Shown here piece after piece: positions 19,811 through 29,591 of a stretch of DNA of 64,000 nucleotides (position 1 is the first letter of the stretch; every line of letters begins with the position of its first letter). A program made the position numbers and the translations under genes. The notes beneath the pieces were generated by a model. It ran no database searches. It was given only the letters and a program-made list of their open reading frames with translations, and was not told the origin of the DNA. This DNA comes from Perkinsus olseni (Eukaryota > Perkinsozoa > Perkinsida > Perkinsidae). Where the stretch lies: contig JABANP010000246.1 in assembly GCA_013115135.1 (NCBI GenBank), positions 1-64,000 on the forward strand. The letters are read 5' to 3'.

Positions 19811-21481
19811 TCAGAACTTGGTAGGGCCTGCATGCCACAACTGCCATTGCTTGTCCCAAGACTTCTTTAGTTTCCAAGCTCCGACTGAAGCATGGAAGTA
19901 GGCGTTGGAGTTAAACTCCCACTTGTTGGCGATGTGCTCGACAGTGTTGCCCTTGATGTCAAGGGACACTCCAGCGCCGGCCACCTTGAGGGATACACTC
20001 GTGCCGATCATACCGTAGGCAGAAATATCATTATGAGGCTTCGCCGTGCATCCGATCTTAGCCTCGATGGTCCAGTTGATGACGTTGCCGACTGTGGGTA
20101 GGTTGACGTTGAACGACACAGAAACACCAGCTTCGCCGTAGAAGGTTCGCTTGTCGGGCTGGAGGAGAGATTTACCACCGGCCTTGCCGTAGATGCAGAC
20201 GTTGATCGACAGACTCACACCTTCGCCAAACTGGAACACAACAGCACACCCGCCGGCCTCGAACTCGAGATCGAGAACAGCTGCATCGGCCTCCTTCTTA
20301 AGACTGACTGACAGACTCAAGTGGGCGGTGATATCTGGATTAACGACGTCCGTATATTTCATCCCAGCTTTGACGGCGATGGACTTGTCAAGAGACGCAT
20401 CGACGGAGGCGAACAAACAGTACTTCTTAGAAGGGTCTGTTGACTTCCCGTCACTGCATCCCTTAGGGAATTCGAAACTGAAAACCTGGACGAGTTGACG
20501 ATGACTCAGAGCGTGGAAGTAGATGTCGGCCGCGGAGTTTTCCTCAATGGTGAAGTACTCGATTCCTCGGGACATGACGCCTTGACGGAGAGATCGGTGT
20601 TCGCTCATCCAGTCCGCTGCCTCGTGCTCCTCAAAGAAAGCACGAGACCTCTCGGGGAGGAAGTCACCGGCGATATAATCTGCCATGACCAACGGGGCCT
20701 CTCTTCCAGTAGCTTCGTCGAGGCGGCGATGAGAATCGATCCGGTAGGTCTGATACATAGCCTCGGTAGCTGACTCGATGCTGAGGTCCTCATGAAGGGA
20801 CTCGAACTGTTCAAAGGTGGATTCTTGGAAGACCTTACTCCCAACATACGTGCCGATGGCGAGCAGCTTAACAGGCTGTTGGGTTGCTTCATCGATGAAG
20901 AGAACCCAAGTGTCAGGCATAAGACCAGTCTGGTAGAGGGCCGTGTAGTTGGTGCCATCCTTGGGGTCGACACCCTCAGGACCCTTCTTAGACCATCTGC
21001 TCATAGCAGCACCGTGGAAGTCAGCGGTACCCTCATGAATCCACCCCTGAGCTTCGAGGTCCGCGGTATCCATGCCGTCACTGAGGAGGCGTCCAGCATA
21101 GCTCGGGAGAGGAGCTTCGGCGATAACCGACGATTGGTGGTCGTAGAGTTGCTCGACACGTGTCGACTCGGATGACTCCACCGTCATGATGAACTGGTAG
21201 GGGTAGTTAGGCAAAGCCTTGACCGACACTTGACCATCGTTAGTGATGATGATATCCTCTCTGGTTGTGAGAACACCGTCATCCATGCCGGGGAGGGTCA
21301 GGCCGAAGGTCTCCATGGACTTCGAAACGCCGCACGGAGCAGGGTTGCCGTACCCGTCCTTCAAGTCTGGATTGCAGTAGTCCTTGGTGGTAACGTGCAT
21401 GCGCATGTTGCCCGCTTGTGTTGGGGCGGCATGGGCAGCCAGCAGAGGAACTAGAATACAGGTCACAAGGTTGAGAAGCAT
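19811..21481 (-). CDS. Secreted protein of an unknown tandem family, intronless
   Basis: About 556 residues from the ATG at 21481 (an upstream in-frame start at 21565 adds 28 residues). I prefer 21481 because it begins MLLNLVTCILVPLLAAHAAP, a good signal peptide. The mature part opens with NMRMHVTTKDYC and CGVSKSMETFGLTLPGMDD, has a middle NYTALYQTG and KVFQESTFEQ section, and a C-terminal half with regularly spaced Cys and alternating hydrophobic residues (KYCLFASVDASLDKS, AGGCAVVFQFG, AKIGCTAKPHNDI) suggesting beta-rich structure, ending WQLWHAGPTKF. No membrane anchor follows. Its neighbour at 21808 is a diverged paralogue in the same orientation, and 13585 is a truncated copy. I do not recognise the family. 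Confidence 0.85.
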   Translation of the reverse strand: MLLNLVTCILVPLLAAHAAPTQAGNMRMHVTTKDYCNPDLKDGYGNPAPCGVSKSMETFGLTLPGMDDGVLTTREDIIITNDGQVSVKALPNYPYQFIMTVESSESTRVEQLYDHQSSVIAEAPLPSYAGRLLSDGMDTADLEAQGWIHEGTADFHGAAMSRWSKKGPEGVDPKDGTNYTALYQTGLMPDTWVLFIDEATQQPVKLLAIGTYVGSKVFQESTFEQFESLHEDLSIESATEAMYQTYRIDSHRRLDEATGREAPLVMADYIAGDFLPERSRAFFEEHEAADWMSEHRSLRQGVMSRGIEYFTIEENSAADIYFHALSHRQLVQVFSFEFPKGCSDGKSTDPSKKYCLFASVDASLDKSIAVKAGMKYTDVVNPDITAHLSLSVSLKKEADAAVLDLEFEAGGCAVVFQFGEGVSLSINVCIYGKAGGKSLLQPDKRTFYGEAGVSVSFNVNLPTVGNVINWTIEAKIGCTAKPHNDISAYGMIGTSVSLKVAGAGVSLDIKGNTVEHIANKWEFNSNAYFHASVGAWKLKKSWDKQWQLWHAGPTKF

Positions 21482-21807
21482 TAATAACAAGGTTGATAGA
21501 AGAAACTGAGACAAGACTACTATACACAGGTTAACACCGGACCCTTCACGGGGATGAAATGACAATCTTCATCTTACCGGAGGCTTGTACGCCTCTAGTG
21601 AGCTAATAAGGGCTCACAATGCTTATTAAACAGGAACCATAAGAAAGGGGTTCATCCAGCTGTTAAAGGACCGCCGGAGAGACCTCGAGGGCGCAGCTAA
21701 ACTATGATATCATATGGACAAATACATCCTCAATAATAAACACAGAGTACCCCTCAAGAAGGGCGTATCATATCACTCGTGAAGTACTAGAGTGACCGAG
21801 GAAGGTC

Positions 21808-23439
21808 TTATATAGTAACAGGGCCGGCCTCATAGAGTTGCCAGCGGTAATCCCAGTGCTTCTTGAACTTCCACACACCAGCCCAGGCATGGAAGTCAAC
21901 ACCAGAGACGAAGTGCCACTTGTTGTAGGCATGCTCGAGAGTGTTGGCTTTGAGGTCAAGGCTCACAGCAGCATAAGCCACCTTAGCGCTCGCCGAGGTG
22001 CCGATGACGCCGTACGCGGTGATCTCGTTCTTGGGAGCAGCTGTGCAATTGACCTTGGCGTCGATGTCCCAGTCGATGAGATCCCCAACGTGGTTAATGT
22101 GAACCATGAAGCGCACGGTGATAGCGACCTCGCCTTCGATCGTGCCGTCGGCCTTCTTCTTGGCGGGGTCCTTGCTGGCCATGCACACAGAAATACTCAG
22201 GTGGGTTTCGTCAGGCTGACCGTACTGGAAGACTACTGCGCAGCCACCAGCGTCTATGGTGAGGCTCAGCATGCTTCCCTCGTCCTTCTTCAGGGTCACT
22301 CCAATCGACAGATGCGCCGACTTGGTAGCGTCGTGAATGTCAAGGAAACTCATGCCGGCCTTGAGGGTCACCGAAGGGTCCAAGGAGGCATCCACCGACA
22401 CGAAGATACAGTACTTCTGCTCTTGCTTGCCACCAGCAGCTACACACCCTTTGGGATACTCGAACTTAACAATCTCAGCGAGACCACGCTGAGCTGCCGC
22501 GTGGAAGTACTTGTCGGCAGCCGAACCCTTTTCTATTGTGAAGTAGCTGATGCCCTTGAAGCCTTGAGAGGACCGCAGTTTTCGCTTGCTCATCCAGTCC
22601 CAGTCGCCTTCTCCTGAGAAGAACTGGCGAGTCTTCTCTGAGACGAAGGGCGCGTCGATCATCTCCGCATCAACATGAGGGGCCTCGAAGTCATCCCCGC
22701 TAGTTAAGCGGCGGCCGCCGTCCACCTGGTATGTAGCATACACAGCTTGGACGGCCTCAGCCACTGTGATGTCATCCCCGAGGGACTCGACCTCATCGAA
22801 GGTCGACTCCTGAAAGACTCGGTCGTTCAAGAACGTGTTGACAGCCAGGAGCTTGCGAGGATTCTCGTTCGTCTCGTCAGTGTACAGAATCCAAGCATCA
22901 GGGGCAACACCGGTCTGGTACAGAGCGGTATAGTTAGCCCCAGTGACAGGGTCGACGCCTTGAGGGCCGTACAGGAGCCACTTGTTCGTCGAAGCTTCAT
23001 CAGACTCCTGAGGAATCCAACCGTCGTCGGCCAGAGTCTCCCCCAGAGTGCTCGCCTCAGCCGCGTCATCAGGCACTTCCTCAGAGACAACAAATGACTG
23101 ATGGTTGTACAGCTTTTCAACACCATTATAGCCGGGTGAGTTGACGGACATGAGGTAAGTGTAGGGAAGGGCAGGCGAGGCTTGCACGGACACCTGACCG
23201 TCCTTGGCGATGACCACGTCCTCAATAGTAGTCTGAACGCCGTCTTCCATGCCGGGGAGGGTGAAGCCGTAGGTTTCTTCGCCCTTAGAGATCCCGCAAG
23301 GGGCTGGCTTGCCGCTGGCATCCACGAGGCCCAGATTGCAGTACTTCTTAGTGGTAACGTGCATGCGCACATTGCCCTTGCTGAGGCCAGCCTGAACCCC
23401 AATCAGGGGTAGTAAGAAACAGATGAGTTTGGAATGCAT
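21808..23439 (-). CDS. Secreted protein of the same unknown family, intronless
   Basis: 543 residues from ATG at 23439. Signal peptide MHSKLICFLLPLIGVQAG, then the shared NVRMHVTTKKYC, CGISKGEETYGFTLPGMED, NYTALYQTG, RVFQESTFDE, GISYFTIEKGSAADKYFHAA, KYCIFVSVDASLDPS, AGGCAVVFQYG and a C-terminal WQLYEAGP. Roughly half the residues match the 19811-21481 paralogue by eye, with conserved Cys positions, so the two are an old tandem duplicate. Upstream, at 23580-23710, is a diverged copy of the 142-bp leader-like repeat, but on the opposite side it would read away from this gene. Function unknown; secretion is inferred from the signal peptide. Confidence 0.85.
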   Translation of the reverse strand: MHSKLICFLLPLIGVQAGLSKGNVRMHVTTKKYCNLGLVDASGKPAPCGISKGEETYGFTLPGMEDGVQTTIEDVVIAKDGQVSVQASPALPYTYLMSVNSPGYNGVEKLYNHQSFVVSEEVPDDAAEASTLGETLADDGWIPQESDEASTNKWLLYGPQGVDPVTGANYTALYQTGVAPDAWILYTDETNENPRKLLAVNTFLNDRVFQESTFDEVESLGDDITVAEAVQAVYATYQVDGGRRLTSGDDFEAPHVDAEMIDAPFVSEKTRQFFSGEGDWDWMSKRKLRSSQGFKGISYFTIEKGSAADKYFHAAAQRGLAEIVKFEYPKGCVAAGGKQEQKYCIFVSVDASLDPSVTLKAGMSFLDIHDATKSAHLSIGVTLKKDEGSMLSLTIDAGGCAVVFQYGQPDETHLSISVCMASKDPAKKKADGTIEGEVAITVRFMVHINHVGDLIDWDIDAKVNCTAAPKNEITAYGVIGTSASAKVAYAAVSLDLKANTLEHAYNKWHFVSGVDFHAWAGVWKFKKHWDYRWQLYEAGPVTI

Positions 23440-24414
23440 TGCAATGAAATAGAGAACAGGAACAAAGTTACTGACGATAAAAGATGATCAGCCGGACGGT
23501 CTGACTCAAACCCTCCGCGAAGCGTCGAGTCGAGGCTTCAGACTCTGAAGGAAGCGTCTCTTTAAAGTCGAGAGAGTTGCTGTTACTCATTAGGCGATGA
23601 TCAGCTTGGGCATGCGGGCTGATACTCCATTGCCCTGAGTAGAACATGGAATGAACCTGTACACCCCTCCCGACTCGTGCTGGCTATAAACAACAACGGA
23701 GAAGCAACAGTAACGTACTTCGCTAGCGTGATCACGAGAACAAGCTCAACGCAGTTGGTGCACTGCCGAGTCGGCAGGGCCGACAGAATCTCGCTCGCGA
23801 GTCGCGACTGAGCCCAGACGCCGAGGTGAGTCAGTTCTGAGATGATGTTGTTGATAGTGCATCGTTCTTATGATCATAACCAGCCCTAGACTGGGGGAGC
23901 AGCTACCAACACTTTCTTAGCACGCATGCGCAACAAGCGTACCACCTCCTAGCTGATCAGCCGTCTAGGTAGGCGGCTTCTGGTCACGCCAAGCGCGAGC
24001 CTATGGTGGTCGCGAACGATGAAAGGCTGCCGAGAGCAAGGACCGCAACGGCTCCCTCACGGAGGCCGTAGTTCGCGAATGGTTCATGCGTACAGGCGAA
24101 GTGCATGCGTGCAGCCTCTGGTTTAATCCGCGAAGAAGATACTCGGGCGCTCTATAACTCAGTGCGATGGGGCTATTTGAGATGGGGCTGTGAGTGGTAA
24201 AGCGGACTCGAAAGGAGTTCGGGGAAAACGTGTATTCAATAGCGTGACGACTCGTTCCTCGTCACTGACGAGAAATGGTCGGGATTGCCGGGGCGATTGG
24301 GCTCACAAATAGGAAATGTGCGAAAGCCTTGATGGATTCAGGACCCCCTCATCCCTGAGCCCCCCGCCACCAAATGACAAACCCGAGTAAAGCCGTCGTC
24401 TATAGAGAAACGTT
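23440..24414. other. Intergenic, with leader-like repeat copy 3
   Basis: 23580-23710 is a diverged copy of the 142-bp repeat (GTTACTCATTAGGCG ... AACAACGGAGAAGCAAC), with GGCATGCGGGC where the others have GCATGCGTGC. A further GTGCATGCGTGCAGC lies at about 24101-24115. No gene seen. Confidence 0.5.
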
Positions 24415-25525
24415 TTATTCCATGGTCACTTCCCCACCCAGTTCGATGAACTTCGCAGCGATGACATCAGCTTCCTCCCGAGGGACTTGCTTGGCCAGCA
24501 CTTTCGGTAGGTTCTCGGCCGCCTGCACAGTACCATCAACGATGGCAACAGCGAGGTGAACGGACATCCTTAGCCTCCTTCAAACCTAAGCCGAGAAGAT
24601 GGCGGATTTCCTTAATGATTTTGATCTTGCTCTGGTCTGGGAAAGACGTCAATTTGAGAGCCTGAAGGAAAAACTCAGCTTGGCCACTATGAACGGTCGA
24701 AGTGCCAACAACTCAATGTCTACAAGGGGTGAAACGACATTGCTGGTAAGCGGATTCTGCCAGGAGGAAAGGAAGCTTCTCTGGTTGAACTTTCCCCTGA
24801 GGAGAGCCTCTTGGCAACCCGTCTAATTGCACTGCATGTCAACGCTACAGAGAGTTGCTAACTGAGCACATCGGCAAGAGTCTAACTAAACCGGAACTGT
24901 AAGCGACGCTTACAGTTGATAGTCCAACGTTTACCAAGCGTTGGACTATCGACTCACACACACATTGCTGGTTGTCTCATGCATAGGTTGTTTCTGGCTG
25001 TTGATATTGACTAGGCTTTTCCCCACTTATCGCTCCCATACCATACACAATGGGACACACTATGCCAGTAAAGAAGAGGGAAAGTGTCGTACAGGGCAAG
25101 AGTAGTAATGAGCGTGGTACAATGTGAACTGCACATTATACGCTTCATCGCCGCCGAGACTGCGGAGACAAGGCAGCAGAAGTTGAGGTTGCCGACACAT
25201 TAGTGAGTGCTGTTAGCAGCAAGGTCGGGAATACTCACCTTCACGATCTTGGGTGCTGTTGCTTCCTCTCCTGCCTTTGTAGGCACCGACTCTTCCTCGA
25301 CTACTGGTGCTTCCGAGTTGTCAGCATCAGTAGCATTCTGGTCAACACAAGGGTAGGTGAAACGAGGCAAGGGTCATCGAGAAGGACCCCCACCGTAGCC
25401 TCCGCTGGCTTCATATCTGTCGGCCATGAACCACCCATCATCTCCAACAACTCCTCAAAGTGGAACGCCTGGACGGACTGGGACACTGACGGGAGCTCCT
25501 GCGGCAACACCCCAACCTGCGGTAC
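24415..25525 (-). CDS. Organellar ribosomal protein bL12, multi-exon, 5' exon missing
   Basis: L7/L12 stalk protein, which in the ribosome recruits translation factors. Exons on minus: 25388-25525, 25239-25337, 24566-24661, 24415-24522. The C-terminal domain is unmistakable once joined: LKLTSF, KIKIIKEIRHLLGLGLKEAK, then AAENLPKVLAKQVPREEAD and a final LGGEVTME, matching bacterial-type bL12 including the GLGLKEAK motif. Before it is an acidic/Ala hinge (APVVEEESVPTKAGEE) and an N-terminal dimerisation region around FHFEELLEMMGG. Nuclear introns mean it serves the mitochondrion or a plastid, presumably with a targeting peptide in the missing first exon (perhaps near 25840-25930). Introns are 43, 577 and 50 nt. 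Two start with GTCC, unlike the usual GTAAG or GTATC. Confidence 0.85.
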
Positions 25526-26836
25526 CTGTGTGATGGTGGTGACGGGTAGATAGGTTACCCTAGTAAGATTCGCATAGAAAAGATACCCTCAGTTCATTCC
25601 GAGTACAGTCCTCACTTGATTAGTAAATATCATGCCAGGATGAGGAAAGGGTAGCATCCCAGTGGACGGAGGGGGTTTCCACGACTTCCCAGCACCCAAC
25701 GGTCGGGCTACCAATCTAAGGGAGAACAACAACTTCGCTTCCCTCATCAGAAACCCCCTTCGAGCAGTATCCCAAATGTGTCGTTCGTCAGGCGTAGAGA
25801 AAACTGGTCAGGCTTTTCTTGAGCGCAGACTTACCGACGAACTGTGGGAAACTCGCGAGAGGAATCCAAAGACGCGCTGCCAGCCACTCAGATCTTTACT
25901 GCTCCATCGAGGTGTACGGAGCTCGTCATGACTCACGCCTCGGATGCAAGACTCGTATTACAAGCTACAGGTTCGTACTTGGCTGCTCTCAGTCCCTCCC
26001 CGCCTACCGGTCGTGGCACATCACAGACAGCTGCTTCTGTTCCTTCGGTGACAAAGCCGCTATCCGCCGTGCCAAACCCCAGACATGCGGTTGAACATGA
26101 GCCATTTCCGTAACCGCCCTGCTCGATTTCTCTAAGCCCGGGCATTGATGAAAAACACTACAGACAGGAGAGGGCATTTAGCCTGGTAACGGTAGTCGAG
26201 GGAAAAATCGGATTTCGACGCGCGTTGCTATTCGACACATTGAAGGCGAGGCATGCAACTGAGAAAACATTGTCTTATCGTAGATGTCGATAAGACATTG
26301 TCTTATCGTAGACTGCGGTTTCTCCCACAAGTGCATGTTAAACTCAAACGATCGACACTGAGCAGCTCAGTGTCGATCACTCAATTGAACAGACAAGTTG
26401 TACACAATCGACTGCCTTGTTCCATGATTCCTCAGTGACTGCCCCCCCCTTCCTAGCCTAGCTTGCGCTTGACGCTATAACCCTAATTATAACTAAAGAG
26501 CCACTGTATGCGACTCTAGTTAAGTTATCCAATCTAACATGAGTTAAATCAGTTAAATCAGCTACAGCGAAATTCCCAGCGGAGCGTCGCGATTTGCCAC
26601 CCGTGACCGAGTGTACTGAACGCCAATACTTCAACGTCAAAATCACGCCTCAGTGTCCACGACTCCTGCAACCCTCCGCTCATTCCACCGTCTCACCCTA
26701 GAAGACCGATCGGAGCTCCAGTACTATCACAGACTGATAATATAATATTTCTTAAGCTGCCTCGCTGCATTCTATCCCGTGCGGTACGACGGATGAATGT
26801 TGAAAGCACTTCAATCGACTTCTCCTATCGAAGTGT
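25526..26836. other. Region between bL12 and the nucleotidyltransferase
   Basis: May contain the first bL12 exon around 25840-25930 (minus; a frame reading ARLWIPLASFPQFV before a GTAAGT donor), not proven. Perfect hairpins at 26271-26297 (10-bp stem, 7-nt loop) and 26350-26378 (13-bp stem GATCGACACTGAG, 3-nt loop). No other gene seen. Confidence 0.4.
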
Positions 26837-29591
26837 TCACGAATCAATGAAGCCTTGCAAAGCACTCCCAGTCACAGCCCGGTGACCCACCCGAATGAAC
26901 ATCGGACAGTAGGTAGACGGCAGCCTTGAGTGCATCTTGTGCTCCTCAACATCAATCTCAACATCCTCGCAGTGGAAGTTGAAGGCAACCCAGTGGAAAA
27001 ACGAAGAAAGCAAGAATGCAACATCTGAGATAAATAGGAATCATGACCAAATCGATCACCAGGGCGGGCGCGGATATAAAGTGTGACTCAGCAGACGAAA
27101 TTCAAATACTTTAGATCACTCACGTCCCGAAACACATTGAGCAGCAGAAGTAAAATTCGAACTGAAATGCCTGACGCGCGAATCGAACCCACGTCCACCG
27201 GTTACATCCCTCCAGCACTACCAATCGGCCTATTTTCCCTTTTTCTCTTCCGCTTCTCTATTATATCCACCGACTTGAAGTGGTAAATAGCCAATAAAAT
27301 GAGGGCGAAGGTCGAAAGGCAGTTATTGAAGGAGTCTGTGGCTCCGCTAATTCTACCCCATAATTTCACCAGCGTCACGAACTTGTGACAGACCTCTCCG
27401 CCGGATGATATGAGATTCTGTATCTGCGAACGAATGGAACCGTGATCTTGCGTATCTTGCACATCTTGCACTTCCTCAACGCTCTCGTTTCGGATGAAGA
27501 GGCGAGTTATGTAAATCAATACGATACGACAACAGCATTTATAAAAAGAGCATTTTCCCCAATCACAACCACAAGACTTTCTTGCGTATCTTGTTCATCT
27601 TGCATTCCCTCAACGCCCCTCGTCAACTACCACAGCATCACATTCTCCTCGCTGTTCATCTCCGTAGGACATATCAACTTCTACCGTCTGCGGCTTCACC
27701 GTTTTTATTGAAACACCGTCGCTATTCTCAGAGGACGAGGAAGTCGTAGACGCAGCGGACGAGGGCGAGGAAGGTTCATCCGCCTCCAAATCGATCATTT
27801 CGGATCGAACCTGAGGCGACCAAAGATTCTTCCCAAGACAAACTATCACCTTTCTACTGCGAAATGTGCATCACGCGAGGCGAGATTTCTCATGACTGCT
27901 GCCGGGCAGGGAAGCGCGGAATTGATGATGTATTCCTCACGTTGTTGAGAACAAACATCTAGCGGTCGTGCATCACGACAAAAAATCGCCTCTGAGATGC
28001 TTCACGGCCACAAACCATGACGAAAAAACGGCAAATTTAACCTTCTCCGGAAATTCGGACGACGTGTCTTGACAGCAGTTTAATTGGAAAATTGCCGAAT
28101 AATATCTTCTGGTGACGCGCAATGTGAATGGAACAGGTCGACCAGTATGAAAGATATCCTGCCCAGAGCCCAAGCGAAAATACTACCTCAAAAACAAGCT
28201 TGACGATAGGAACACGCGCGTGCAAGATTCGCTGCTTCACCCGAGCCTTCACGTCACCATTGAGGTGATTCAACGATCTCACCACCGCATCAGTTGTTGT
28301 GGTAAGATACCGTTTCACACAATTCTTAGAACCTGATCAATGAAAAGTTGAAGGAGTATCTTAAGTTCACCCGAGACAATAGCGAAAGATACCATCAAAA
28401 AGGAGCAGAAAAATTCTACCTCATTTCACGTCGCATTTTCAGCTCACGGAATACCTTGATGACACGCGAAAAATTACATCCAAGTTCACAAGATGGAAAA
28501 TAACCAGATCAATTTACGATAATAGATGGAACATAGGGGCTGCTCGCCGCACCGCCATTATGCGGCCGAGGAGTATCAAGCTCGAGCATGAGAAGATACA
28601 AAATAGGTTGGATCATCGCGCGCAGAGTATCTCCCTCACAAAACGTAAAGATAAATTAAACCGCAAAAAAATCGCAAAAAAACGCAAAAAAATCCAGTCT
28701 CGAATCGTTTATATTATTTACGAACTATCAACCGTCATATTAGTATCTTATGACCATGAATAATTTCTGATACATCGATGCTAGCCTAACTAAGCCGTAC
28801 TGTCGGGGTTGGACTTTAAAATCACTCACGCACTATCAAAAAGGCGCCTTCATAAAACCAGAACATCATAATATTAATGATGGGCTATCATGAATCTATT
28901 ATCTCAGTATCATAATGGAGATGTCTATCTATAATATATGCTTCTTAGTGTATTATTTAATATAGCGATATAAAAGAGGTCGCGCAGGGATTCGAACCAG
29001 GGACCTCTCCCAGCCACCCTCTACTACAAGAATTGACACTCCTCCCTTTTCTGTATAATACAAGGTCCAAGTCGCTACCTCGGATCATCAAACTTTGCAC
29101 GTAGGAGCCCTGAGAAATCGGAGACCGCCGATAATATCGATCATCAATACCACATCTTGCCGAAATTGTAGCCATTTTCATCTTCAAAAATTGCACACAC
29201 ATTTTGCGGGAGACATTCCCATGCCTAATTTCGTTCCATAATTATACATTATTCGCCATACCAAAATTCTCCTGATTCTCGCAGACGACTCCTGAAGACT
29301 CTCATAACTATGAACTCTACGACTTGTGAGTGCACGTCCATTGGCAGCACGAATCGATCGCGAACAGAGAGATTACTCGCCTGCACTCTGGAGTTACCCA
29401 GGAGCCACCGTCACGCGCCACGAAATTACCTGTGCCTTGATCTTCGGTCCACTAGTACCGTAATGACCGTCCAAAACATGCCCCACAGTCTCCATCACCG
29501 TTTCACAAGCCATCGTCCACTCCCTCGGTGGTCGACAAGCAGCTTCTATCCGATCCAGATACTCCGACAGGGGCATCGCGGCCGCCGGCAT
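26837..29591 (-). CDS. TUTase/non-canonical poly(A) polymerase-like nucleotidyltransferase
   Basis: DNA polymerase beta-like nucleotidyltransferase that would add U or A to RNA 3' ends. Exon 1 is 29430-29591 (MPAAAMPLSEYLDRIEAACR). The catalytic exon ends at 29062 with GSYVQSLMIRGSDLDL, holding the GS motif and the first two metal Asp residues. The exon ending at 28187 has ILHARVPIVKL, which precedes the third Asp in this family. That Asp is in VEVDMSYGD, in the exon whose high end is 27810, after an acidic Ser-rich insert. Then come VKLWGRISGATDSF and LSTFALILLAIYHFK (exon down to 27274) and the PAP-associated region LLSSFFHWVAFNFH in the last exon 26837-27024. Some linking exons at 28.3-29.4 kb were not resolved. 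Whether it prefers UTP or ATP cannot be told. Introns contain an introner (29388-29429) and two tRNA-like stretches. Confidence 0.75.
27174..27236 (-). repeat. tRNA-like sequence in a nucleotidyltransferase intron, sense
   Basis: On minus: GGCCGATTGGTAGTGCTGG (D-arm/A-box-like), GGGATGTAACCGG, then GGACGTGGGTTCGATTCGCG (T-arm, fully paired allowing G-U) and GTCAGGCA. It begins about 37 nt after the donor at 27273. It resembles a whole tRNA body with a weak acceptor stem. Confidence 0.6.
28980..29061 (-). repeat. tRNA-like sequence in a nucleotidyltransferase intron, sense
   Basis: The intron starts GTATTATACAG at 29061 (minus), immediately after the GSDLDL codons. It then reads AAAGGGAGGAGTGTCAATTC and ends the tRNA-like part with GAGAGGTCCCTGGTTCGAATCCC followed by TGCGCGACCTCTTTT. 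The GGGGAGGAGYTTG..A.TTTC section is shared with the PIG-L intron at 32092-32241, so the two elements are related copies. Confidence 0.65.
29388..29429 (-). repeat. 42-nt introner in the nucleotidyltransferase gene
   Basis: Minus: GTAATTTCGTGGCGCGTGACGG... ending GGGTAACTCCAG, directly after the first exon (..GPKIKAQ). Same family as 11388-11432, opposite strand. Confidence 0.7.
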
